DNA from: Candidatus Geothrix odensensis
Lineage (GTDB): Bacteria > Acidobacteriota > Holophagae > Holophagales > Holophagaceae
Assembly (NCBI GenBank): GCA_016714685.1
Contig: JADKCH010000002.1
Coordinates: 248,001 to 312,000, forward strand
DNA length: 64,000 nucleotides
Direction: 5' to 3'
Part shown: piece after piece, positions 26,054 through 34,778 of the stretch
Layout of the letters: each line of letters begins with the position of its first letter
Numbering within the stretch: position 1 is the first letter of the stretch
The notes under the pieces: generated by a model
What the model saw: the letters and a program-made list of their open reading frames with translations, nothing else
The model's database searches: none
What the model was told of the DNA's origin: nothing
Made by a program: the position numbers and the translations under genes

Positions 26054-28985
26054 GTGGCCACCACCGTGGGATTGGCCAGCGTGTGGCACTTGGAGCACAG
26101 CGGGGCCGAGGCCACCGGCGAGGTGCCGGTGTGGGCGTGGCAGTTGGCGCAGTCCGCCGTGAACTGGGCGGCCGTGAGGTTCAGGTGCCCGTTGCCCTGG
26201 TTGTCGGTCTGGCCGGTCAGGAAGGGGATGGGATGCGGCACCCCGGCGGAAGTCCAGTCGTTCGCCGCCGCAGTGTGGATGTGGGTGTGGCAGGTGAGGG
26301 CGCAGCCGCCGTTGCCCTGGGTGGCGCTGGTGACGGTGTAGGTGCCCGGGCCCGTCACGATGGCGGGGTTGAAGACGATGGTCCCGCTGGGCATCTGGTC
26401 CGCCGGGCTGCCGGTGGCCACACCGTCCACGGCGGTGGTGTTCAGGTACTTGAAGTGGGCCAGGGCCCCCGGCGAGCCGTTGGCCATGTTGTGGCAGGTG
26501 GTGCAGGCGATGGCGTTGGCCGCGTTGGTGGCATCGTGGCTGCCGAGACTGTGGCGGCCGAAGGCGTCGTTGAACTGAGTGGCTGCCGCCGCCGTGCTCG
26601 CCACCCGGTGGCAGGCGGTGCACTGGCTGAGGCTGTTGATCGTGCCGGTGGTCCAGCTGGGCGTCGCCTGGCCGCCGTGGCAGCTCACGTTCGAGCAGGT
26701 GAGTGAGGCCGGGGTGAAGGTGGAGGTTCCGGTCTTGGCGTTGAAGGTGGTGTCGATCGATACCGCTCCCGGCGCCACGGGGGTGCCGTGCCGGGCGTCG
26801 GCGTTGGTGTAGTGGGCCGCCGTGCCCGTGCCGCTGCCGGCGTGGCAGGTATTGCAGGTAGTCGCGGTGGCCAGGGACAGGTGCTTGGCGTGGGCCCCGG
26901 CGATGCTCGGGAAGGCGGTGCCTCCGGGGCCCAGGGGAAGGCCGGCCGTACCCGCGTGGCAGGAGAGGCAGGTCCCGGCCCCGGTGGCCAGGACCGTGGG
27001 GTTGGCGAGCTTGTGGCAGACATTGCACAGGGGGGCCGTCGCCATGGGAGCGGTGCCGCTGTGGGCGTGGCAGGCCGAGCAATCGGCGCTGAATGTGGCC
27101 GCCGTGGCGTTCAGGTGCCCGTTGCCCTGGGTGTCGGTCTGGCCGAGCAGGAAGGGAATGGGGTGGGGCGATCCATTGGCGGCCCAGGTGTCATAGGTGG
27201 GGAGGTGGATGTGGGTGTGGCAGGTGAGGGCGCAGCCGCCGTTGCCCTGGGTGGCGCTGGTGACGGTGTAGGTGCCCGGGCCCGTCACGATGGCGGGGTT
27301 GAAGACGATGGTCCCGCTGGGCATCTGATCCGCCGGCAGACCGGTGGCCACGCCGTCCACGGCGGTGGTGTTCAGGTACTTGAAGTGGGCCAGGGCCCCC
27401 GGCGAGCCGTTGGCCATGTTGTGGCAGGTGGTGCAGGCGATGGCGTTGGCCGCGTTGGTCGCGTTGTGCGTGCCCAGGCTGTGGCGGCCGAAGGCATCGT
27501 TGTACTGCGTGGCGGCGGCCGCGGAAGTGGCCACGCCGTGGCAGGCCGTGCACTGGGTGCTGCTGTTCAGGGTCCCCATCCAGCTGGGCGTGACCTGGCC
27601 GCCGTGGCAGCTCACGTTCGAGCAGGTGAGCGTGGCCGGGGTGAAGGCGGGGTTGGCCCCGGTCTTCCCCTTGAAGAGGATGTTCATCGAGACCGAAGCT
27701 GGTGCCACGGGGGTGCCCGTGCGGGTGTTGGCGTTGACATAGTGCGTGGCGGTGCCCGTGCCGCTGCCCGCATGGCAGGCGTCGCAGGTCAGGGTCGTGG
27801 CCAGGTTCATGTGCTTGGCGTGGGCCCCGGCGATGCTGGGGAAGCCCGTGCCCGTGGGGCCCTTGGGCAGGCCCGAGGCCCCGGCGTGGCAGGACAGGCA
27901 GGTCCCCGCCCCCGTGGCCACCACCGTGGGATTGGCCAGCGTGTGGCACTTGGAGCACAGCGGGGCCGAGGCCACCGGCGAGGTGCCGGTGTGGGCGTGG
28001 CAGTTGGCGCAGTCCGCCGTGAACTGGGCGGCCGTGAGGTTCAGGTGCCCGTTGCCCTGGTTGTCGGTCTGGCCGGTCAGGAAGGGGATGGGATGCGGCA
28101 CGCCACTGGATGTCCAGTCGTTCGCCGCCGCCGTGTGGATGTGGGTGTGGCAGGTGAGGGCGCAGCCGCCGTTGCCCTGGGTGGCGCTGGTGACGGTGTA
28201 GGTGCCCGGGCCCGTCACGATGGCGGGGTTGAAGACGATGGTCCCGCTGGGCATCTGATCCGCCGGGCTGCCGGTGGCCACACCGTCCACGGCGGTGGTG
28301 TTCAGGTACTTGAAGTGGGCCAGGGCCCCCGGCGAGCCGTTGGCCATGTTGTGGCAGGTGGTGCAGGCGATGGCGTTGGCCGCGTTGGTGGCATCGTGCG
28401 AGCCCAGGCTGTGGCGGCCGAAGGCGTCGTTGTGCTGCGTGGTGGTGGCGGCGGAGCCGGCCACGCCGTGACAGGCGGTGCATTGGGTGCTGCTGTTGAG
28501 GGTGCCCACGGTCCAGTCGGGCGTCGTCTTGCCGCCGTGGCAGCTCACGTTGGAACAGGTCAGGGAGGTGCCATTGAAGGCGGGCGCCCCGCCCGTCTTG
28601 GCCCCGAAGGTGGGATCCATGGCCACGCTGGCCGGCCCCGCGAGCTCCCAGAGCAGGGCATTGGCATTGTCATAGTGCTCGAAGGTGCCGCTGCCGCTGC
28701 CCGAGTGGCAGGTGTTGCAGCTCAGCCCCGTGGGGAGGTTCATGTGCTTCAGGTGGGCCCCCGCGATGCTGGGATAGCCCGTGCCTCCGGGGCCCTTCGG
28801 CAGTCCGCTGGTGCCGGTGTGGCAGGAGCGGCAGGTGCCCGCATTCGTGCCCGGCAGGGTGGGGTCCGCCAGCTGGTGGCACTCCTGGCAGAGCGGGGCC
28901 GTGGTGGTGGGCGAGGTCCCCGAGTAGGCATGGCAGGAGGCGCAGTCGGCGGCGAAGGCCGAGGCGGTCACGGTCATGTGCCCGT
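23440..28985 (-). repeat. Six-module tandem repeat inside the cytochrome gene
   Basis: The block starting GTGGGTGTGGCAGGTGAGGG recurs at 28141, 27211, 26281 and 25352: spacings 930, 930 and 929 bases. The 929 spacing exposes the one-base loss. The next two units are offset by about 918 and 963. Blocks at 26281, 27211 and 28141 are almost identical for roughly 290 bases, and 25840-26340 nearly repeats 27700-28200. Confidence 0.85.
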
Positions 28986-29661
28986 TGCCGCGGCTGTCGG
29001 TCATGCCGCTCAGGAAGGGGATGGGGTGGGGCGCCACGTTGTTGTCGTGGCAGAGGGTGGCGTTGTAGCAGCCCGGCTGGGTGCCGGCCGGCGCGGGAAT
29101 GGCGGGGTGGCCGGCCGGATTCACCGCAGAACCCGGGAAGTGGCATTGGGCGCAGACGGCGGCATTGGAGGGGTCGGTGGTCACATGCGTGAAGGTGGAC
29201 CCCGAGCCCAGCCGCCAGGGCTTCGGCGGATGGGGGGCGCTCACCCCGTGACAGCTGGCGCAGGCGTTGGCGGCGGGGCCACCGGAGAAGTCCTTGTTGT
29301 GGCAGATCTGGCAGGAGGTCAGGCCCGTGCCGGCGGCCCCGGTGATCGCCCCCTTGGCGCGCAGTCCGTGGCTGCCTGGATCGGCGAAGCCGGGAGTGGA
29401 CTGGTGATGGCACCCGGTGGTCAGACAGGTGGGCACGCCGCTGCCGACCCGGAGGATGGAGAGCTCGTGGCACTGGGTGCAGGCACTGACGCCGGCCACG
29501 GCCTTGCCGCCATGCACGTCCATCCAGCCGGCTGGGTGGTAGTTCCCGTAGTACTGGGGGGTGTTGGCCGGGCTCTTGGTGCCGCCGCACCCCAGGAGGC
29601 TCAGGAGACAGAGCACTGCCGCCACCGCGATGGGATGCCATTGGGTTCGCTGATCCTTCAT
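25948..29661 (-). CDS. Giant multiheme c-type cytochrome lipoprotein, N-terminal part (frameshifted near 26050)
   Basis: Starts at ATG 29661, 8 bases after AAGGA, with a lipoprotein signal ending LLSLLGCGG, so an outer-membrane-anchored surface or periplasmic cytochrome is likely. After four head motifs (CTQCH, CQICH, CASCH, CAQCH) come modules of about 310 residues, each with six CxxCH, one CxxxxCH (CSNVSCH) and one CxxxCH (CALTCH). That is the repeated CxxxxCH/CxxCH type known from Geobacter. This part has 24 CxxCH; with the 3' part the total is 40 CxxCH plus 7 CxxxxCH and 6 CxxxCH. The restored gene would encode 2074 residues. Role: long-range extracellular electron transfer, inferred from the family. 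After 26050 this frame runs out of sense and stops at 25948. Confidence 0.88.
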   Translation of the reverse strand: MKDQRTQWHPIAVAAVLCLLSLLGCGGTKSPANTPQYYGNYHPAGWMDVHGGKAVAGVSACTQCHELSILRVGSGVPTCLTTGCHHQSTPGFADPGSHGLRAKGAITGAAGTGLTSCQICHNKDFSGGPAANACASCHGVSAPHPPKPWRLGSGSTFTHVTTDPSNAAVCAQCHFPGSAVNPAGHPAIPAPAGTQPGCYNATLCHDNNVAPHPIPFLSGMTDSRGNGHMTVTASAFAADCASCHAYSGTSPTTTAPLCQECHQLADPTLPGTNAGTCRSCHTGTSGLPKGPGGTGYPSIAGAHLKHMNLPTGLSCNTCHSGSGSGTFEHYDNANALLWELAGPASVAMDPTFGAKTGGAPAFNGTSLTCSNVSCHGGKTTPDWTVGTLNSSTQCTACHGVAGSAATTTQHNDAFGRHSLGSHDATNAANAIACTTCHNMANGSPGALAHFKYLNTTAVDGVATGSPADQMPSGTIVFNPAIVTGPGTYTVTSATQGNGGCALTCHTHIHTAAANDWTSSGVPHPIPFLTGQTDNQGNGHLNLTAAQFTADCANCHAHTGTSPVASAPLCSKCHTLANPTVVATGAGTCLSCHAGASGLPKGPTGTGFPSIAGAHAKHMNLATTLTCDACHAGSGTGTATHYVNANTRTGTPVAPASVSMNILFKGKTGANPAFTPATLTCSNVSCHGGQVTPSWMGTLNSSTQCTACHGVATSAAAATQYNDAFGRHSLGTHNATNAANAIACTTCHNMANGSPGALAHFKYLNTTAVDGVATGLPADQMPSGTIVFNPAIVTGPGTYTVTSATQGNGGCALTCHTHIHLPTYDTWAANGSPHPIPFLLGQTDTQGNGHLNATAATFSADCSACHAHSGTAPMATAPLCNVCHKLANPTVLATGAGTCLSCHAGTAGLPLGPGGTAFPSIAGAHAKHLSLATATTCNTCHAGSGTGTAAHYTNADARHGTPVAPGAVSIDTTFNAKTGTSTFTPASLTCSNVSCHGGQATPSWTTGTINSLSQCTACHRVASTAAAATQFNDAFGRHSLGSHDATNAANAIACTTCHNMANGSPGALAHFKYLNTTAVDGVATGSPADQMPSGTIVFNPAIVTGPGTYTVTSATQGNGGCALTCHTHIHTAAANDWTSAGVPHPIPFLTGQTDNQGNGHLNLTAAQFTADCANCHAHTGTSPVASAPLCSKCHTLANPTVVATGRGPACPATPGPRACPRAPRARASPASPGPTPST

Positions 29662-30130
29662 GGCCCACATCCTTAGGAGACAATTGCACGGGTGCTTGGA
29701 TTCAGAGGAGTTGGGTGGCTGCCGGTAGCCCACTTGTGAGCTCAGAAGCTGAGCAGCGGAAGGAATGAAACACTCCCCCCGGCCCATCTCGCTTTCAATC
29801 GGTTGTGGTGTGCAGGTATCACTGATCATAGGCAAATCCCCGAAATCCGCCATCACAACTCCAAATGATTTTTTGATTTGCGTTCCATTCGCACCTAGTT
29901 CGAAGGGTCTATTCCCGAAGCCTCCCCGTCCAGCCCCATCCCTGAACACTCCGGGGCTATGCCCGAAAGGAGCGGTCCGCCACCGCCCGCCCGGACGGTT
30001 GTGACCTCCAACCTGTCCCTCCTCTGGAAAAATCGTGGGACGCTCCCGCCCTGCCTGGATCGGTCTCCCATCGGCGGTTCCGGATCCGTGGTCTCACCCC
30101 CCTTCAGGACGCTGTCTCCACGAGGTCCCC
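29662..30130. other. Divergent intergenic region between cytochrome and uraA genes
   Basis: 469 bases without a gene. It is visibly AT-richer between about 29815 and 29910. A perfect hairpin GCTCAG-AAG-CTGAGC lies at 29740-29754 in the cytochrome leader. TATGAT on the minus strand (29825-29830) could be a -10 box but has no good -35. I see no purine riboswitch before uraA and no c-di-GMP riboswitch before the cytochrome. Confidence 0.4.
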
Positions 30131-31411
30131 ATGCTGCGCCGCACCATCGACGTCGACGAACGCCTGCCCCTGGCGCAGACCCTGCCCCTCAGCCTCCAGC
30201 ACCTGTTCGCCATGTTCGGCGCCACGGTGCTGGTGCCCTTCCTCTTCAAGGTGAACCCGGCCACCTGCCTGCTCATGAACGGCGTGGGGACGCTGATCTA
30301 CCTCGTCGTGGCCAAGGGCCGCATCCCCGCCTACCTGGGCTCCAGCTTCGCGTTCCTGTCCCCGGTCTTCGCCGTGCTCGCGGCTGGCCTGAGCTACTCC
30401 GCGGCCCAGGGCGGCTTCATCGTCTTCGGCCTCGTCTTCATCCTGGTCTCCCAGGTGGTGCGCGTCGCGGGCACGCGGTGGATCGACATCATCTTCCCCC
30501 CCGCCGCCATGGGCGCCATCGTGGCCATCATCGGCCTGGAGCTGGCCCCGGTGGCCACCAACATGGCGGGGCTCACGCCCGGCCCCTCGGTGCTGGGCAT
30601 GCCCACTTCCACGGCCCTGGTGGTCTCCCTCTCCACCCTGGCCGTGACCATCCTGGCCTCCGTGCTGCTGCGGGGCTTCCTGGCCGTCATCCCCGTGCTG
30701 CTGGGCGTCATCGCCGGCTACCTGCTCTCCCTGGGCCTGGGCGTGGTGGACTTCCAGGCGGTGCGCCTGGCGCCCTGGTTCCAGGTGCCCACCCTCTACG
30801 CGCCCACCTTCAACCTCCAGGCCATCCTCATCATCCTGCCCGCCTCCCTGGTGGTGCTGGCCGAGCACGTGGGCCACCTGGTGGTGACCGGCAACATCGT
30901 GGGCAAGGACCTGATGAAGGAGCCCGGCCTGCACCGCTCCCTGCTGGGCGACGGGCTCTCCAATGTGCTGTCGGGCCTGGTGGGGGCCACGCCCAACACC
31001 ACCTACGGCGAGAACATCGGCGTGATGGCCATCACCAAGGTCTATAGCGTGTGGGTCATCGGCGGCACGGCCTGCATCGCCATCCTGGTCTCCTTCTCCG
31101 GCAAGCTGGCGGCCATCATCCGCAGCATCCCCGTGCCGGTCATGGGCGGTGTCTGCATCCTGCTCTTCGGCGTCATCGCCGCGGCGGGCATCCGCATGCT
31201 CATCGAGAAGAAGGTGGACTACACCCAGTCCCGCAACCTCATCCTCACCTCCGTGGTGCTCATCAGCGGCATCAGCGGCGCCGCCGTGAAGCTGGGCACC
31301 GTCGAGCTGAAGGGCATGGCCCTGGGCACCGTGGTGGCCATCGGCCTGAGCCTGCTGTTCTGGGGCTTCGACCGCCTGGGCCTCAGCAACGATTCCGAAG
31401 TTCAGGGCTAA
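30131..31411 (+). CDS. uraA: Uracil/xanthine permease (NCS2 family, UraA-like)
   Basis: 426 residues, 12-14 TM segments. The family signature NTTYGENIGVMAITKVYSVWVI near residue 290 and the N-terminal LPLAQTLPLSLQHLFAMFGATVLVPFLF are typical of UraA/PyrP uracil:proton symporters. ATG 30131 is chosen since it begins the conserved N-terminus; the upstream in-frame ATG 30035 adds low-complexity sequence. First of three genes for nucleobase or nucleoside uptake; a second permease follows 27 bases on. Confidence 0.9.
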   Translation: MLRRTIDVDERLPLAQTLPLSLQHLFAMFGATVLVPFLFKVNPATCLLMNGVGTLIYLVVAKGRIPAYLGSSFAFLSPVFAVLAAGLSYSAAQGGFIVFGLVFILVSQVVRVAGTRWIDIIFPPAAMGAIVAIIGLELAPVATNMAGLTPGPSVLGMPTSTALVVSLSTLAVTILASVLLRGFLAVIPVLLGVIAGYLLSLGLGVVDFQAVRLAPWFQVPTLYAPTFNLQAILIILPASLVVLAEHVGHLVVTGNIVGKDLMKEPGLHRSLLGDGLSNVLSGLVGATPNTTYGENIGVMAITKVYSVWVIGGTACIAILVSFSGKLAAIIRSIPVPVMGGVCILLFGVIAAAGIRMLIEKKVDYTQSRNLILTSVVLISGISGAAVKLGTVELKGMALGTVVAIGLSLLFWGFDRLGLSNDSEVQG

Positions 31412-31438
31412 CCCATTTCACCCATTCCGGAGGACAGC

Positions 31439-32857
31439 ATGGAACGGTTTTTCGGCCTGAAAGCCAGGGGCACCACGGTGGCCACGGAGGTGCTGGCCGG
31501 CACCACCACTTTCATCTCCATGGCCTACGTGATCTCGCTGATCCCCAACGCCTTCCTGAAGGTGGCCGGCATCGAGCCCGGCGTCGGCTTCACAGCCTTC
31601 GTCGTCTGCGCCATCATCTCGACCCTGATCGGCGCCTTCTACGCGAACCTGCCCATCGCCTTCGCCTCGGGCATCGGCCTGTCGGCCTTCTTCGCGTTTA
31701 CCGTTTGCGCCCCCGCCAACCAGGGCGGCATGGGCTACACCATCCAGGTGGCCCTCACGGCCCTGCTGCTGGAGGGCATCGTCTTCATCTTCCTCAGCGC
31801 CATGAAGGTGCGCGAAGCCTTCATGGATGCCATCCCCTTCTCCCTGAAGAAGGGCATCTCCGTGGGCATCGGCCTCTTCATCGCCATCATCGGCTTCGTG
31901 GATTCCGGCGTCACCCAGGTGGGCCTGAAGTTCGAACCCGACACCATCTTCCCCATCCTGAAGAACGATCCCTCGGCCCTCTTCGGCCTGCATGACGTGA
32001 ACAACCTCTTCATCGCGAAGTTCTGGGACCACGGCCACCTGACGCCCGCCTTCTGGAGCGTGGTGGGCCTCTTCCTCATCGCCGTGCTGGTGGCCAAGCG
32101 GGTGAGGGGCGCCATCCTCATCGGAATCCTCGTCATCACCCTGGTGGGCCTGCTGCCCGTGAGCTTCGGCGGCGGCTTCACCCACCTGCCCAAGGGCGCC
32201 CTCTTCCAGATCCCCGCCTGGCCCAAGATGTTCCAGTACGACTGGAGCTGGACCCAGTCCCTGGGCGGGATGGTCAACATCTTCATCATCCTGTTCACCC
32301 TGCTCTTCGTGGACATGTTCGACACCATCGGCACGCTCATGGGCATCGGCGCCCAGGGCAAGCTGCTGGACAAGGAGGGCAAGTTCCCCGGCGCCTCCAA
32401 GGCCTTCATGGCCGATGCCGTGGGCACCACCTTCGCGTCCATGTTCGGCACCACGGCCGTCACCGCCTACATCGAAAGCGCCTCCGGCGTGGCCGAGGGG
32501 GGCCGCACGGGCCTCACGGCCCTGGTCGTCGCAGGCTGGCTGGCCATCGCGCTCTTCCTCTCGCCCCTCTTCCTCATGGTGCCGCTGCAGGCCACCTCGC
32601 CGGCGCTCATGATGATCGGCTTCTTCATGCTGTCCGAGATCAAGGAGATCCGCTTCGACGATGTCACGGACGCCATCCCCGCCTACCTGGCCGTCATCGT
32701 GATGCCCTTCACCTTCTCCATCGTCAACGGCATCGCGCTGGGCATGATCGCCTACACCGTCCTGAAGCTGGCCACCGGCCGCTTCAAGGAGGTCAACCCG
32801 ATCATCCTCGTACTCTCGGTCGTCTTCCTGCTCAAGCTCCTCTTCCTGTCCGCCTAG
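31439..32857 (+). CDS. Adenine/guanine/hypoxanthine permease (NCS2, AzgA-like)
   Basis: 472 residues. TTTFISMAYVISLIP at the N-terminus, the DMFDTIGTLMGIG motif near residue 300 and ESASGVAEGGRTGLTALV mark the AzgA/GhxP/PbuG branch of purine permeases. AzgA-type sequences normally run about 430-480 residues, so this is full length. The ATG at 31439 follows GGAGGA with good spacing. It lies between the UraA-like permease and a Tsx-like channel, so the operon covers both inner- and outer-membrane steps of nucleobase uptake. Exact base specificity is not decidable. Confidence 0.88.
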   Translation: MERFFGLKARGTTVATEVLAGTTTFISMAYVISLIPNAFLKVAGIEPGVGFTAFVVCAIISTLIGAFYANLPIAFASGIGLSAFFAFTVCAPANQGGMGYTIQVALTALLLEGIVFIFLSAMKVREAFMDAIPFSLKKGISVGIGLFIAIIGFVDSGVTQVGLKFEPDTIFPILKNDPSALFGLHDVNNLFIAKFWDHGHLTPAFWSVVGLFLIAVLVAKRVRGAILIGILVITLVGLLPVSFGGGFTHLPKGALFQIPAWPKMFQYDWSWTQSLGGMVNIFIILFTLLFVDMFDTIGTLMGIGAQGKLLDKEGKFPGASKAFMADAVGTTFASMFGTTAVTAYIESASGVAEGGRTGLTALVVAGWLAIALFLSPLFLMVPLQATSPALMMIGFFMLSEIKEIRFDDVTDAIPAYLAVIVMPFTFSIVNGIALGMIAYTVLKLATGRFKEVNPIILVLSVVFLLKLLFLSA

Positions 32858-32882
32858 GACCTGTCCCTTTCCTGGAGATTCC

Positions 32883-33716
32883 ATGACCAAGCTCGCCCTC
32901 GCCCTCCTCGCCGCCGCGGCCCTGCCCCTGGGCGCCGCCGACTGGAGCGACACCCTCATCGGTTACCGCACCGGCAGCCAGTTCCGGGAGCCCGGCATCG
33001 ACGGCACCCTGCACAAGGACATCCTCCAGCTCAGCCACGTCAGCGGCTGGGCCTACGGCACCAACTTCTTCAATGTGGACATGCTCATGTCCGACAAGGG
33101 CGATCCGGCGGCCAACGGCAAGAGCGGCGCCAACGAGGTCTACGTGGTGTACCGCACGGCCCTGAGCCTGGGCAAGCTCAGCGGCAAGGACCTGGGCTTC
33201 GGCCCCGTGCGGGATGTCTCCTTCACCGCCGGCTTCGACTTCAACTCCAAGGACAATGCCTTCGCCTCCAAGAAGCGCTTCCTGGTCTTCGGGCCCACCC
33301 TGAACTTCAAGGCGGGCAGCGGCTTCTTCGATCTGGGCCTCTGGGGCTGCCATGAGCAGAACTACAACGGCATCGTGGGCAAGTCCGTGGACTACAAGAC
33401 CACCTACACCGTGACCGCCGCCTGGGGCATCCCCTTCCAGGTGGGCAAGGTGGGCGCCGAGTTCAAGGGCTTCGCCAACTACATCGGGGCCAAGGGCAAG
33501 GACGGCTTCGGCGTGGAGACCAAGCCCGAGACCCTGGCCAACCTCTTCCTGCTCGCGGACCTGAGCCCCCTCTTCGGCACCAAGAAGAAGGTCTATGCGG
33601 GGCCGGGCTTCGAATACTGGAACAACAAGTTCGGCGGCCAGAACAGCAGCGCCCCCGCCCCCGCCACCAACCGCCGCGTCACGGCGCCCATGCTGCAGGT
33701 GCAGGTCCACTTCTAG
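32883..33716 (+). CDS. Tsx-like outer-membrane nucleoside channel
   Basis: 277 residues with signal peptide (MTKLALALLAAAALPLGAA) and a beta-barrel pattern of alternating aromatic/hydrophobic residues ending in VQVHF, a C-terminal Phe as in outer-membrane porins. The opening DWSDTLIGYRTGSQFREPG and the spacing of strands fit the nucleoside-specific Tsx family. Directly after two nucleobase permeases, so probably the outer-membrane entry for the same substrates. Stop is followed by the tRNA-Arg repeat region. Confidence 0.75.
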   Translation: MTKLALALLAAAALPLGAADWSDTLIGYRTGSQFREPGIDGTLHKDILQLSHVSGWAYGTNFFNVDMLMSDKGDPAANGKSGANEVYVVYRTALSLGKLSGKDLGFGPVRDVSFTAGFDFNSKDNAFASKKRFLVFGPTLNFKAGSGFFDLGLWGCHEQNYNGIVGKSVDYKTTYTVTAAWGIPFQVGKVGAEFKGFANYIGAKGKDGFGVETKPETLANLFLLADLSPLFGTKKKVYAGPGFEYWNNKFGGQNSSAPAPATNRRVTAPMLQVQVHF

Positions 33717-33722
33717 GCCACG

Positions 33723-34095
33723 GCCTCCACAATCCCACTCGCTGGTCCGAGTCCAGAACGGACGCTGGTCCACGACTGGTGCGCCCAGCTGGACTCGAAC
33801 GTGCCCGGCTCCGCCGTTCCCCGGTCTTGCTACGGCGCGACTGAGGCTCCACCTCCGCGAGCGCAGCGAGTGGGAGCACTCTCCTGTGGAGGGTGCGTCA
33901 GGTGGAGGTCGCGCCTCCACAATCCCACTCGCTGGTCCGAGTCCAGAACGGACACTGGTCCACGACTGGTGCGCCCAGCTGGACTCGAACGTGCCCGGCT
34001 CCGCCGTTCCCCGGTCTTGCTACGGCGCGACTTTGTGTCGCGCCTCCACAATCCCACTCGCTGGTCCGAGTCCAGAACGGACACTGGTCCACGAC
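33723..34095 (-). repeat. tRNA-associated repeats downstream of tRNA-Arg
   Basis: Read on the tRNA strand: tRNA 3' end, then an inverted copy of the tRNA-Arg T-arm (34057-34075, 17 of 19 bases), GTGGGATTGTGGAG, a GCGCGAC hairpin arm, GTAGCAAG, a CCGG...CCGG hairpin and a direct copy of the tRNA tail from TTCGAGTCC through CCA. A 118-bp unit is present at 33723-33840 and 33913-34030 (one difference seen), with a partial one joined to the tRNA from 34042. The spacer between the first two units has extra sequence. No gene is supported here. Confidence 0.75.
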
Positions 34096-34172
34096 TGGTG
34101 CGCCCAGCTGGACTCGAACCAGCGACCTGCAGCTTAGAAGGCTGCTGCTCTATCCACCTGAGCTATGGGCGC
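34096..34172 (-). tRNA. tRNA-Arg (UCU)
   Basis: Complete cloverleaf on the minus strand: acceptor GCGCCCA paired with TGGGCGC, D-arm AGCTC...GAGC, anticodon stem GCAGC/GCTGC with loop CTTCTAA (anticodon TCT), T-arm CTGG-TTCGAGT-CCAG, encoded CCA. A TAGACT -10-like box lies 9 bases before its 5' end; the tRNA-Pro gene has the same box 8 bases before its 5' end. Confidence 0.95.
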
Positions 34173-34277
34173 GCAGGGGATAGTCTATCGCTACCTGGCG
34201 GCAGGCCCTTTTGTTTGCCTTGTGGGCAGAGGACCCCCATACCCCGCCCGCCCCCATCCCGCTAGAATTTTCCTCCC

Positions 34278-34778
34278 ATGCCCTCCCCCACCCCCCACCA
34301 GCTCGATCCGGACCACCTCCGCTTCATGACGGGCGGCGTGTCCATCAACACCGCATCCAGCGGCGCGAGCGGCCTTCCCAGCCAGTGCCGGGCCTTCGGC
34401 TGTCGGGTGGACGACGGGGGCCGGCGCATCAGGGTGTTCCTGTCGGGGGCCCAGGCGGCGGACCTCCTGCGGGACGTCGGGCAGTCGCGCGCCCTTGCCG
34501 TGGTCTTCAGCGACCCTCCCACGCACCGGACCATCCAGATCAAGGGGCGGGACGCACGGGTGGAGCGGTTGGCGCCGGGCGACCCGGCAGTGGTGGCGGC
34601 CTACCGGACAGCCTTCGTCGCCTGCCTGCGACCCCTGGGCTTCACGGAGCCCATGGTGCGGGCCCTGCTGGACTGCCCGGACGCGGACCTGGTGGCCGTG
34701 GCCTTCACGCCGGAGGCCGCCTTCAACCAGACGCCGGGGGCCCAGGCCGGCACGCCACTGCAGGCGGGTGCGAAATGA
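34278..34778 (+). CDS. FMN-binding split-barrel (pyridoxamine-phosphate-oxidase-like) protein
   Basis: 166 residues. The order FMTGGVSINTASSGASGLPSQCRAFGCRVDDGGRRIRVFLSG... LAVVFSDPPTHRTIQIKGRDA resembles the split-barrel flavoprotein group in which a short beta-barrel binds FMN or heme. Cys-rich patch QCRAFGC could be redox-active. The stop overlaps the start of the following split-barrel/GAF/HTH gene (ATGA), so the two are co-translated. No catalytic residues that would fix a reaction are visible. Confidence 0.7.
   Translation: MPSPTPHQLDPDHLRFMTGGVSINTASSGASGLPSQCRAFGCRVDDGGRRIRVFLSGAQAADLLRDVGQSRALAVVFSDPPTHRTIQIKGRDARVERLAPGDPAVVAAYRTAFVACLRPLGFTEPMVRALLDCPDADLVAVAFTPEAAFNQTPGAQAGTPLQAGAK

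Noticed and set aside
26788..29676. 962-residue open frame (and 24281-26341, 686 residues) on the + strand opposite the cytochrome
   Set aside because: Pure Gly/Val/Ala/Arg repeat mirror of the cytochrome modules. It has no signal or domain, and the opposite strand has dozens of heme motifs.
29930..30130. Possible purine riboswitch before the nucleobase permease operon, or c-di-GMP riboswitch before the cytochrome (GTGGGACGC at 30035 region)
   Set aside because: No matching junction or paired stems could be found around the short match.
33780..33800. Additional tRNA genes at the copied tRNA tails (33780, 33970, 47460, 47640, 12640)
   Set aside because: Only the T-loop to acceptor part is present; no D-arm, anticodon arm or 5' acceptor strand.
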